From: CAYFUT01 sp964346395
GTDB lineage: Bacteria > Bacillota > Halanaerobiia > Halobacteroidales > Halobacteroidaceae
Assembly (NCBI GenBank): GCA_964346395.1
Contig: CAYFUT010000061.1
Location: 1-15,793, forward strand
Length of the DNA: 15,793 nt
Reading direction: 5' to 3'
Shown here one piece after another: positions 7,070 to 14,634 of the stretch. The number at the start of each line of letters is the position of its first letter. Positions within the stretch are counted from its first letter, which is position 1. Under the pieces are notes generated by a model. The model was not told where the DNA came from. It did no database searches and worked only from the letters and a program-made list of their open reading frames with translations. A program made the translations under genes and the position numbers.

Positions 7070-8440
7070 ATGGCGGGCTATGAAAATTTATCAGATTTAT
7101 TACTGCGGGAAGTCAAACAGAAAAAAGAAGCAGGCTGTCAATTCGAAGCAGAAAAATTTAAGCAAAAGATTAATGATAATCAGGAAAATGAAACCGAACT
7201 TATGAATATTTATAATGAATTAGCTGCTCTGCAAGTTAGTAATGATTTCCCTTATACAGAACCTTCTCAGTTAGCAGATATAAAACAGGAAACTCCTGAG
7301 GAAAAAGCGACGCTTCATTATAATCCTACTGAACGAGAATTATATGATCAGATGTATGGAGCGTGGCTGGGAAGGTGTATAGGCTGTGCGCTAGGAAAAC
7401 CTCTGGAAACGTCACAATTTATGTTTGGTCCTGAACAGCGGTTAAGTGTAAAAAGATATCTAGAAGGAGCCGATGCCTATCCGTTAGATGACTATGTGCC
7501 AGAAAGTTCAACAGCAGAAGGTTTAGCGGTGCAGCCTACGGTATCTACTAGAGAAAAAATAAGTTATATGGAATCTGATGATGATATTCGCTATACTCTG
7601 TTAGGTTTAGAGGTGATTAAGGAACATGGTATTGACTTTACAACAGAAGATGTAGCGGAAATCTGGTTAAAAAAATTACCGTTTGATCAAGTTTATACGG
7701 CAGAAGCACAGGCTTATTTAAATCTATTAAATACCGAAGGAACCCCCAGAAGGGGCAATTTTGAGCAGGTAGATTGGGAGTGGACGGCAACTTATTTAAA
7801 TCCGTACCGGGAGTGGATTGGAGCGCAGATCCGGGCCGATTATTTTGGCTACATTGTACCGGGGAAACCGGAGTTAGCTGCTGAATTAGCCTGGCGTGAT
7901 GCCCGGTTATCTCATGTAAAAAACGGAATTTATGGAGAGATGTTTTTTGCTTCCGTGATAGCAGCGGCTTTTGTTGAATCTGATCCAGAGAAATTATTAA
8001 AGATTGGTTTGAGACAAATTCCGGCAGCCAGTCGGCTAGCAGAAGCAGTTAAAGATATAATTGAAATGGCTAATAAATATGAAACTTGGGAAGAATGTTA
8101 TGAAGCAATGATGAATCAGTACGGAGATTACAGTGCTGTGCATACTATTAATAATGCTTTAATTGTGGCTATTGGTTTATTATATGGCGGCGGAGATTTT
8201 GAAAAAGGAGTGACAATTGCTGTCATGTGCGGTCTGGACACAGATTGTAATGGGGCTACTATTGGTTCGATAGTAGGAGCTATTGCGGGAGCGCACAGAA
8301 TACCCCGCAAATGGGTAAAACCTTTACATGATACTATAGATAGTGAATTAATTGGGGTAGGAAAAGTTAGGATTTCTGATGTTGCTGCCCAAAGTGTAGA
8401 ACTTTGTAAAGAAAATAATAAAAACTTACTAAATAACTAG
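7070..8440 (+). CDS. ADP-ribosylglycohydrolase family protein, paralogue 3, long form
   Basis: This is a larger (456 aa) DraG/ARH-family protein. About 95 residues of charged, helical sequence precede the domain, which opens with YDQMYGAWLGRCIGCALGKPLE. The first metal motif is S169-D170-D171-D172. A histidine is kept in RLSHVKNGIYGE, and the C-terminal motif is D390-T-D392-C393 in CGLDTDCNGATIGSIVGAIAG, with cysteine where short ARH proteins have threonine. The DTDCNGAT form is familiar in long bacterial ARH-family proteins, so this is a distinct subfamily rather than a recent copy of its neighbours. The metal-binding aspartates are retained and it is probably active. The spacing from the GGGG of the ribosome binding site to the ATG at 7070 is long (13 nt), but no better start is visible. 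It lies 20 nt after paralogue 2 and 13 nt before paralogue 4. Confidence 0.87.
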   Translation: MAGYENLSDLLLREVKQKKEAGCQFEAEKFKQKINDNQENETELMNIYNELAALQVSNDFPYTEPSQLADIKQETPEEKATLHYNPTERELYDQMYGAWLGRCIGCALGKPLETSQFMFGPEQRLSVKRYLEGADAYPLDDYVPESSTAEGLAVQPTVSTREKISYMESDDDIRYTLLGLEVIKEHGIDFTTEDVAEIWLKKLPFDQVYTAEAQAYLNLLNTEGTPRRGNFEQVDWEWTATYLNPYREWIGAQIRADYFGYIVPGKPELAAELAWRDARLSHVKNGIYGEMFFASVIAAAFVESDPEKLLKIGLRQIPAASRLAEAVKDIIEMANKYETWEECYEAMMNQYGDYSAVHTINNALIVAIGLLYGGGDFEKGVTIAVMCGLDTDCNGATIGSIVGAIAGAHRIPRKWVKPLHDTIDSELIGVGKVRISDVAAQSVELCKENNKNLLNN

Positions 8441-8453
8441 GAAGAGGGATATT

Positions 8454-9437
8454 GTGCTTACAAGACAAGAGTTACTGGAAAATAAAGAGCTGCGTCAAAA
8501 TTATGCTCGCGGCGCTTTAATTGGATTGGCAATTGGAGATTCCTTTGGAGATGCCTGCCGGGTAGAAGAGAACCATCAGAAGTTTGGAATTACTATGGAA
8601 TTTGGCCGTGGTTCATCCTGGAGTACAGATGATACGGAATTTGCTTTACTAACCGCTCAAATATTAATCAATTGTGGAGGCGAGCTGACTCAGGAAGTAG
8701 TTAAAGAGGCGTGGATGGAACACGTAGTGACTCAAAATGAACTTCATCGGGGCGGGGGAAGTGAAATAGAAGCAGCTTATAATTTAAGAGAAGGATTAAC
8801 TCCTCCCGAGTCAGGCAAATATAATTTTTATCATATGAGTGATGGAGCTGCCATGCGAATTGCCCCGATTGGAATCATGTCTGCTGGGGAACCAGAGAAG
8901 GCTGCTAAATTAGCAGAAATTGATGCCTCGATAAGCCACTGGCGGGATGGAATCTGGGGAGCTCAGGCGGTGGCAGCAGCTGTTTCGGTAGCCATGGCTG
9001 ATGGAACTGTAGATGAAATTGTGGAAACTGCCCTTAATTATGCGCCGGAAGGCTCCTGGTTTAGACATAATTTCTTAGCAGCTCTTGAGCTAGTTGATCA
9101 GGCGGACTCTTTAGAAGAGGTCTGGATGCCTCTGCATACTAAATTCCGGTCTGAATATAAAGCAGCTGTTCCGGAAGCAATAGTTCAGGCGTTTGCTTTA
9201 TTTAAATTATTGGGAGGCGAAATTGATGATAGTTTAATCTATAGCGGAAATTTTGGTCGGGATGCAGATACAATTGGAGCAGTAGTAGGCTCACTTTGTG
9301 GTGCGCTGCATGGAGCAGATGAATTACCTGAGCACTGGATAGAAAAGACGAGATATCCGACTGGAACTTGTCTTGAATTTACTGAGGGGTTAGATATATT
9401 AGAATTTGCGGATCAGATAACTGACTTAATGGATTAA
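8454..9437 (+). CDS. ADP-ribosylglycohydrolase family protein, paralogue 4
   Basis: This 327-aa DraG/ARH-family protein has the most canonical motifs of the four. GLAIGDSFG lies near residue 24; S57-T58-D59-D60-T61-E62 forms the first metal motif; H162 lies in SISHWRDGIWGAQ; and D270-A-D272-T273 in GNFGRDADTIGAVVGS completes the site. It shares with paralogues 1 and 2 the segment around G-L-T-P-P-E-S-G-K and the following DGAAMRIAPIGI, so these three are closely related. The start is a GTG at 8454 with GAAGAGGG at 8441-8448 as ribosome binding site. There is no signal peptide. It is probably an active glycohydrolase on a ribosyl substrate. Only 31 nt separate it from citC, the first gene of the citrate lyase set. 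Confidence 0.88.
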   Translation: MLTRQELLENKELRQNYARGALIGLAIGDSFGDACRVEENHQKFGITMEFGRGSSWSTDDTEFALLTAQILINCGGELTQEVVKEAWMEHVVTQNELHRGGGSEIEAAYNLREGLTPPESGKYNFYHMSDGAAMRIAPIGIMSAGEPEKAAKLAEIDASISHWRDGIWGAQAVAAAVSVAMADGTVDEIVETALNYAPEGSWFRHNFLAALELVDQADSLEEVWMPLHTKFRSEYKAAVPEAIVQAFALFKLLGGEIDDSLIYSGNFGRDADTIGAVVGSLCGALHGADELPEHWIEKTRYPTGTCLEFTEGLDILEFADQITDLMD

Positions 9438-9468
9438 TGGGGAACGGCAAGTAAAGGAGTGAAACTTA

Positions 9469-10536
9469 ATGTCCCTGTGGAAGAAAAAAATTGAGATTTT
9501 GGAGCCCGAAAGAGATGATTTAACAAAGGTTGCTTCTTTTTTAAGCAGTTGTGGACTGCGGTTAGAACAGGGATTAGAAAAAACTGTAGTTATTAAGCAG
9601 GAAGATAAAATAATTGGAACTGGATCAATAGAAGGCAAGGTCTTAAAGTGTATTGCTGTAGCGCCTGAATTTAGGGGTGCAGGAATTTTGAACACTATAA
9701 TTACAAAACTAAAAAAGATATTATTTAAGCAGGATCAAAAGAGATCTTTTGTTTATACGAAACGGGAATATACAAATCAGTTTCAATCGTTAGGATTTAA
9801 AAAACTAGCAGGAGTAGGAGATTACCCTATTTTCCTGGAAGATGATACAGTTGCAGGAATTGAAGATTTTCAAACACAACTAAAAGGGAAAGTAGATAAA
9901 AAAACAGTTCAATGTAAGATGCATAACTGGGAAAAGAAACAAACCGCAGCCTTAGTTATGAATTGTAATCCTCTGACGAAGGGACATTTATATTTAATTA
10001 AAAAAGCGGCTGCCGAGAATGAGCTGGTTTTTATCTTTATTTTAAGAGAAGACCGCTCCTTCTTTCCCTTTCAGGTAAGGTATGAGCTTGTTAAGCAGGG
10101 CGTGAAAGAATTAGAAAATGTTCTGGTTTTTTCAGGCGGAGATTATGTTTTATCGTATGCTACTTTTCCTAATTATTTCTTAAATCAGAGTGAAGAGAAA
10201 GGACAAATAGAACAGTTTTCTGCTCTTGATGCTCAACTGTTTGGAAAATATATAGCTAAATTATTAGCGATAAATAAGCGGTATGTGGGGAACGAACCGT
10301 ATTCTGAGGTAACTTCTATTTACAACCAAGCTTTACAGGAATATCTTTTTCAATATGGGGTACAGGTAAAGAAAATAAAGCGGAAAGAGTTTAAGGGACA
10401 GCCGATTAGTGCTTCGCGGGTTAGAGAATATATTAAAGCAGGTAACTGGGAAGAGATAAAAGAAATAGTCCCCGCTGTGACTTATAATTTTTTAAAAAAT
10501 AAAGTAAACTCAGGAGGGGGTTTGAATGAAAGTTAA
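9469..10536 (+). CDS. citC: [Citrate (pro-3S)-lyase] ligase
   Basis: CitC acetylates the thiol of the citrate lyase prosthetic group using acetate and ATP, turning the inactive HS-form into the active enzyme. The 355-aa length is typical. An N-terminal GNAT-like region (about residues 35-85, with CIAVAPEFRGAG) precedes a nucleotidyltransferase domain. That domain has N167-P-L-T-K-G-H173 as the HxGH-type nucleotide motif and I313-S-A-S-R-V-R319 as the closing motif. VGNEPYSEVTSIYN between them is also characteristic of CitC. An AAAGGAG ribosome binding site precedes the ATG. The 3' end overlaps citD by 11 nt. It opens the citrate lyase cluster, as in many fermentative bacteria, but is separated from the preceding glycohydrolase gene by only 31 nt. 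Confidence 0.95.
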   Translation: MSLWKKKIEILEPERDDLTKVASFLSSCGLRLEQGLEKTVVIKQEDKIIGTGSIEGKVLKCIAVAPEFRGAGILNTIITKLKKILFKQDQKRSFVYTKREYTNQFQSLGFKKLAGVGDYPIFLEDDTVAGIEDFQTQLKGKVDKKTVQCKMHNWEKKQTAALVMNCNPLTKGHLYLIKKAAAENELVFIFILREDRSFFPFQVRYELVKQGVKELENVLVFSGGDYVLSYATFPNYFLNQSEEKGQIEQFSALDAQLFGKYIAKLLAINKRYVGNEPYSEVTSIYNQALQEYLFQYGVQVKKIKRKEFKGQPISASRVREYIKAGNWEEIKEIVPAVTYNFLKNKVNSGGGLNES

Positions 10537-10789
10537 ACAGACGGCAAGGGCAGGTAGCTTGGAGTCCTGTGATGTATTGATTACGGTAAAGCCGCGGGAA
10601 AAAGGAATCAAACTTGAATTAGAAAGTGATGTAGAGAAACAATTTGGAGCTCAGATAAAGCAGGTAGTGAGCAAGAAGGTGAAGGAGTTAGGAATCACCA
10701 AGGCCAGACTTATAATTCAGGATCAAGGAGCTTTAGATTATGCTCTGAAAGCTCGAACTGAGACAGCATTAATGCGAGCCAGTGAGTAG
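10526..10789 (+). CDS. citD: Citrate lyase acyl carrier protein (gamma subunit)
   Basis: CitD carries the 2'-(5''-phosphoribosyl)-3'-dephospho-CoA arm that bears the acetyl or citryl group during catalysis. The 87-aa protein begins with an AGSLESCDVLITV segment, in which Ser14 corresponds to the serine that is modified in characterised CitD proteins. The ATG at 10526 overlaps the end of citC and follows a strong GGAGGGGG site (10513-10520). The next gene, citE, starts 19 nt after the stop. Size, motif and context make the assignment secure. Confidence 0.95.
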   Translation: MKVKQTARAGSLESCDVLITVKPREKGIKLELESDVEKQFGAQIKQVVSKKVKELGITKARLIIQDQGALDYALKARTETALMRASE

Positions 10790-10808
10790 AAAGAGAGGAG
10801 GAAGCAGG

Positions 10809-11693
10809 ATGCGCCGGACTACACTTTATATTCCCGGGAATAATCCCAGTATGGTACAGGATGCTGCTATTTATGGGGCAGACGAAGTTATGCTTGATTT
10901 AGAGGATTCGATTCCTATTTCAGAGAAGGATGCTGCTCGTAAGTTAATCAAAAATGCCTTAAATGACCTTGAGTTTAAGCAGGTGCAGGTAGGCGTTAGG
11001 ATTAATCCGTTGGCAACTGAGTTTGGGCAGCTGGATTTAGAGGCCGTGGTTCCTGCCGGACCAGATGTATTAAGAGTACCTAAAGTGGAATCAGCTGCTG
11101 ATATACAGGAACTTGATAAACAGCTAGGGGAACTAGAGAAGAAATCTGGATTGAAAAAAGGAGCGGTTAAAGTAGTACCTTTACTGGAGACGGCCCGAGG
11201 AGTACAATCTGCGTCTGAAATAGCTGAGGCTGCCCCTCGGATAACAGCTCTGGCTATGGGAGGAGAAGATTTAACTGCTGATATTGGATGTGCTCGAACT
11301 AGAGAGGGGAGAGAACTGTTTACTATTCGCTCGCAGGTAGTACTTGCTGCTTCAGCCGCCGGGATTGAAGCACTAGATACTGTTTATAGTAATATTGATG
11401 ATATTGCAGGACTAATTGAAGAAACAAAATTGGTAAAAGAGCTGGGCTTTGCTGGTAAATCTGTGCTGCATCCCCAACAGATAAAACCGGTTCATGAAGT
11501 TTTTAATCCTACTGACGAGGAAGTTCAGGAGGCTAAAAGAATAGTTGCGGCAGCAGAAGAAGCAGAAAAAAGAGGCTCAGGAGCAACTACTGTGGATGGG
11601 AAGATGATTGATAAACCTGTAATTAAGAGAGCTAGAAGGATTCTTATACGGGCAGGTTTAGTCAAGGAGGAAAAAAAAGATGAAAACAAATGA
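10809..11693 (+). CDS. citE: Citrate lyase beta subunit (citryl-ACP lyase)
   Basis: CitE cleaves citryl-ACP into acetyl-ACP and oxaloacetate. It belongs to the HpcH/HpaI aldolase family with a TIM-barrel fold. The ATG at 10809 is preferred over an in-frame GTG at 10782 that lies inside citD: AGGAGG ends 7 nt before the ATG, and the resulting 294 aa matches the usual length, starting MRRTTLYIPGNNP. Family motifs include DEVMLDLEDSIP, VRINPL, LRVPKVES, the PLLE segment with E127 and the GGED segment with E153-D154, where acidic residues bind the metal, and a final GKSVLHPQQI segment. It overlaps citF by 14 nt, consistent with coupled translation of the two large subunits. Confidence 0.95.
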   Translation: MRRTTLYIPGNNPSMVQDAAIYGADEVMLDLEDSIPISEKDAARKLIKNALNDLEFKQVQVGVRINPLATEFGQLDLEAVVPAGPDVLRVPKVESAADIQELDKQLGELEKKSGLKKGAVKVVPLLETARGVQSASEIAEAAPRITALAMGGEDLTADIGCARTREGRELFTIRSQVVLAASAAGIEALDTVYSNIDDIAGLIEETKLVKELGFAGKSVLHPQQIKPVHEVFNPTDEEVQEAKRIVAAAEEAEKRGSGATTVDGKMIDKPVIKRARRILIRAGLVKEEKKDENK

Positions 11694-13182
11694 TGTCGGG
11701 CGACTAATTCCGGAACAAGCGGGCAGTTACTGTAATTTAGAGCCTTATCAGGCCACTAGAGATTCAAAACCTAATCAGAAAGTAATTGCCAATTTGGAAG
11801 AAGCAGTAGAAAAGGTTAATTTACAGGCGGGAATGACTATTTCGTTTCACCATCATTTCCGGGATGGGGACGTATTGCTGAATCGAGTAATGAATATCAT
11901 TGCCGAAAAAGGAATTAAGGACTTAACTTTAGTTACTACTTCGTTAAGGAAAAAGCATGCAGAACTGATTGAACATATAAAAGAAGGAATTATTACTAAC
12001 ATTTATACCTCTGGTTTGCGGGGCGAATTGGGAGCCGAAATCTGTGAAGGATTGATGGAGGAACCAGTAAGGATTTATTCGCACGGCGGACGAGCGGGAG
12101 CTATAGAAACAGGGCGAATCGAAATTGATGTAGCTTTTATTGCTGCTGCTAGTGCTGATAAATGCGGTAATTTAACCGGGGCTGCCGGTAAATCGCCCTG
12201 TGGTTCTTTAGGTTATGCTAAAGTAGATGCCCAGCACGCCGAAAATGTGGTGGGGGTTACAGATAATTTAGTTGAATTCCCGCCGGAAGTTATTTCGATT
12301 GCCCAAGATGATGTAGATTGGGTAGTGGAAATAGAATCGATAGGCAATCCCGAAAAAATTGCTACTGGTTCACTGCGGGAAGTCAATGATCCTAAAAAGT
12401 TACAGATTGCGCGTAAGGCAGGAGAGATTATTAGTGAACTAGATTATTTTAGAGATGGATTTTCTCTTCAGACGGGAGCGGGAGGAATTTCTTTAGCTAT
12501 TTTATCATTTTTAGAGGAAGCATTGAACAACCAGGATATTTACGGCAGCTTTTTGTTGGGCGGAATCAGTGGAGCTCATGTAGAGTTGATGGAGAAAGGA
12601 TTTTTTACTGATGTATTTGATACGCAGACCTTTGGTTTAGGAGCGATTGATTCCTTAAGAGAAAATAAAAATCATAGAGAAATAAGCGGGGCGTTATATG
12701 CGAGTCCTTTTAACAAAGGAGCCCTTGTCAATCAATTAGATGTGGCAGTTTTAAGTGCTCTGGAGGTAGATACCAACTTTAATGTGAACGTAATTACTGG
12801 TTCGGATGGTTACTTTCGCGGCGCTTCGGGAGGGCATAGTGATGTAGCAGCCGGAGCTGAAGTAACTATTGTTGTTTTACCTTCTATTAGGGGTAGAATT
12901 CCCACGATTAAAGAGGAAGTAACGACGGTAGTTACTCCCGGCCAGGATGTAGATATTGTAGTCACCGAAAGAGGAGTATGTGTGAACCCGGAATCTGAAA
13001 AATTGCAGGCTAACCTGCAGGAAATAGAAGGAATAGAGATCTTAGATATTAAAGATCTAAAAGACCAAGTAGAAGGTTTGACTGGGAAACCAAATCCACC
13101 TGAGTTTAAAGAACGGGTTGTGGGTTTGATTGAATATCGAGATGGAACTATTATTGATGTGGTCAGAGAGATTAAGCGGTAG
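11680..13182 (+). CDS. citF: Citrate lyase alpha subunit (citrate:acetyl-ACP transferase)
   Basis: CitF swaps the acetyl group on the acyl carrier protein for citrate, producing free acetate and citryl-ACP. At 500 aa it has the normal length and is full-length. Recognisable segments are MTISFHHHFRDGD near residue 50, YTSGLRGELG, IYSHGGRAGAIETG, SPCGSLGYAKVDAQHA, the glycine-rich LQTGAGGISLA, and GSDGYFRGASGGHSDVAAGA near the C-terminus. AAGGAGG at 11664-11670 precedes the ATG. It overlaps the end of citE and is followed 22 nt later by the cofactor biosynthesis fusion gene. The protein is cytoplasmic and forms the large CitDEF complex. Confidence 0.95.
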   Translation: MKTNDVGRLIPEQAGSYCNLEPYQATRDSKPNQKVIANLEEAVEKVNLQAGMTISFHHHFRDGDVLLNRVMNIIAEKGIKDLTLVTTSLRKKHAELIEHIKEGIITNIYTSGLRGELGAEICEGLMEEPVRIYSHGGRAGAIETGRIEIDVAFIAAASADKCGNLTGAAGKSPCGSLGYAKVDAQHAENVVGVTDNLVEFPPEVISIAQDDVDWVVEIESIGNPEKIATGSLREVNDPKKLQIARKAGEIISELDYFRDGFSLQTGAGGISLAILSFLEEALNNQDIYGSFLLGGISGAHVELMEKGFFTDVFDTQTFGLGAIDSLRENKNHREISGALYASPFNKGALVNQLDVAVLSALEVDTNFNVNVITGSDGYFRGASGGHSDVAAGAEVTIVVLPSIRGRIPTIKEEVTTVVTPGQDVDIVVTERGVCVNPESEKLQANLQEIEGIEILDIKDLKDQVEGLTGKPNPPEFKERVVGLIEYRDGTIIDVVREIKR

Positions 13183-13204
13183 AAAATAAGAGGAGTTTAT
13201 AATT

Positions 13205-14632
13205 ATGGAGGAAATTTTAAACGGTAGAGAAGAGAGAAGAAAAGCAAAAAATGAATTCATAACTAATTTTAATTCAGAAGCAGCTATATCATTTTTAACT
13301 GTAACTATTAATCGGCCGGGAAGTAATAAGAATTCAAGCTTTGTAAAGGATTTATTTTCGGAAGCGCTGCGGATGGTAAGTCTAATTTTGCCCCCCGCTG
13401 GCCTAAAAATATTAAAAACAAAAGTTATTAATAATCAAGCTGGCCCAGCTGGATTGTTGGCTATTAGGAGCGCTGCTAACCAAGTTAAGAAACTTTGTAT
13501 TCAGATTGAGCAGAATCATTTTGCCGGCCGGTTATTTGATTTGGATGTTTCGACGGGAGAAAAGATAATTTCTCGTACTCAATTAGGATTTCCACCCCGA
13601 AAGTGTTTTCTCTGTGACCAAGCGGCCCGCAAGTGTAGGCGGGAGGGCAAGCATACAAAAGAAGAAATTGAAAACTGGATAAGTAACCAGAGGGCAAATT
13701 TTTATCAAGCACAGCACCGCAGGGAAAATCTATTTGCTGAGCGAATAGAAGAAATAATCTACTGGGCAATAAGAGAGGAAGTAAAAGCAACTCCTAAACC
13801 AGGATTAGTGGATCGGGAAAACTGTGGTTCCCACTCGGATATGAATTTTTCTACTTTTGAACAAAGCAGTCGCGCCATTAAAGGTTACTTTTCTCAATTT
13901 GTCAAAACAGGTATGGATTTAGGATTAACGGCAGCAGAAATTTTACCCGAACTAAGGAAACTCGGCCGGAAAGCAGAACGAGATATGCTGCAGGCCACAG
14001 GGGGAGTTAATACACAAAAAGGAATTATTTTTTGTTTGGGGCTGTTAGCTGCTGCTGTGGGTCACTTTTATAAGTTGCCGAAGTCGAACTTTACAGCTGA
14101 TTTACCTTCTAGTTTAGCTAACATAGTAGCGGAGTGGACAGCGGGAATTACTGACCGGGAGTTAAAAGAAAATGAGCTAGGGGAAGAGTTAACAAATGGT
14201 CAACGGGTATATAAAAAATATGGAGTTACGGGAGCCCGAGGGGAAGTAGAAACTGGATTTAGCCATGTATTAAATTATGGGCTGCCTGTTTTTAAGAAGG
14301 CGCGGGCAGCAGGAAGAAGTAGAAATTTTTCCTCTGTTCAAGCGTTAGTAAGTATTATGGGGCAGTTAAATGATACTAATATATTATCTAGAAGTAATTT
14401 AGAGGTTTTGCAGCAGGTTAAACAGTTGGCCCGGCAGGTGATTGATGCGGGAGGAGTTGATAGTAAACCCGGAAATAGAAAATTAAATAAGTTAATAGAT
14501 TATGTGGAGAAAAAAGAAGTAAGTCCTGGGGGCGCAGCTGATTTGTTAGCAATAACTTTATTTTTCTACAAACTAGAAGTTGAATGGGAAAAATTAATAA
14601 AAGGAGTATTTAAGCAAGGAGTTGAATTATAA
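13205..14632 (+). CDS. citXG: CitX-CitG fusion: holo-citrate lyase synthase and triphosphoribosyl-dephospho-CoA synthase
   Basis: This 475-aa bifunctional protein makes and attaches the citrate lyase cofactor. The N-terminal CitX part (about residues 1-160) transfers phosphoribosyl-dephospho-CoA to CitD. It has G108-R-L-F-D-L-D114, ISRTQLGFPPRKC and a C134-x-x-C137 plus C144 cluster. The C-terminal CitG part (about 175-475) joins ATP and dephospho-CoA, releasing adenine. It has K198-P-G-L-V-D-R204, G208-S-H210 and an M-L-Q-A-T-G-G-V-N-T stretch. In that last motif Q271 occupies the place where CitG proteins usually have histidine (NTHKG). Fused CitXG proteins are known, for example in Haemophilus, so the fusion itself is not an error. 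AGGAG at 13191-13195 precedes the ATG. The stop is 2 nt before the antiporter gene. Confidence 0.93.
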   Translation: MEEILNGREERRKAKNEFITNFNSEAAISFLTVTINRPGSNKNSSFVKDLFSEALRMVSLILPPAGLKILKTKVINNQAGPAGLLAIRSAANQVKKLCIQIEQNHFAGRLFDLDVSTGEKIISRTQLGFPPRKCFLCDQAARKCRREGKHTKEEIENWISNQRANFYQAQHRRENLFAERIEEIIYWAIREEVKATPKPGLVDRENCGSHSDMNFSTFEQSSRAIKGYFSQFVKTGMDLGLTAAEILPELRKLGRKAERDMLQATGGVNTQKGIIFCLGLLAAAVGHFYKLPKSNFTADLPSSLANIVAEWTAGITDRELKENELGEELTNGQRVYKKYGVTGARGEVETGFSHVLNYGLPVFKKARAAGRSRNFSSVQALVSIMGQLNDTNILSRSNLEVLQQVKQLARQVIDAGGVDSKPGNRKLNKLIDYVEKKEVSPGGAADLLAITLFFYKLEVEWEKLIKGVFKQGVEL

Positions 14633-14634
14633 CT

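Noticed and set aside
10782..10808. N-terminal extension of CitE from the GTG at 10782
   Set aside because: The extra residues are basic and not family-like. The ATG at 10809 has a better-spaced AGGAGG site and gives the standard CitE length.
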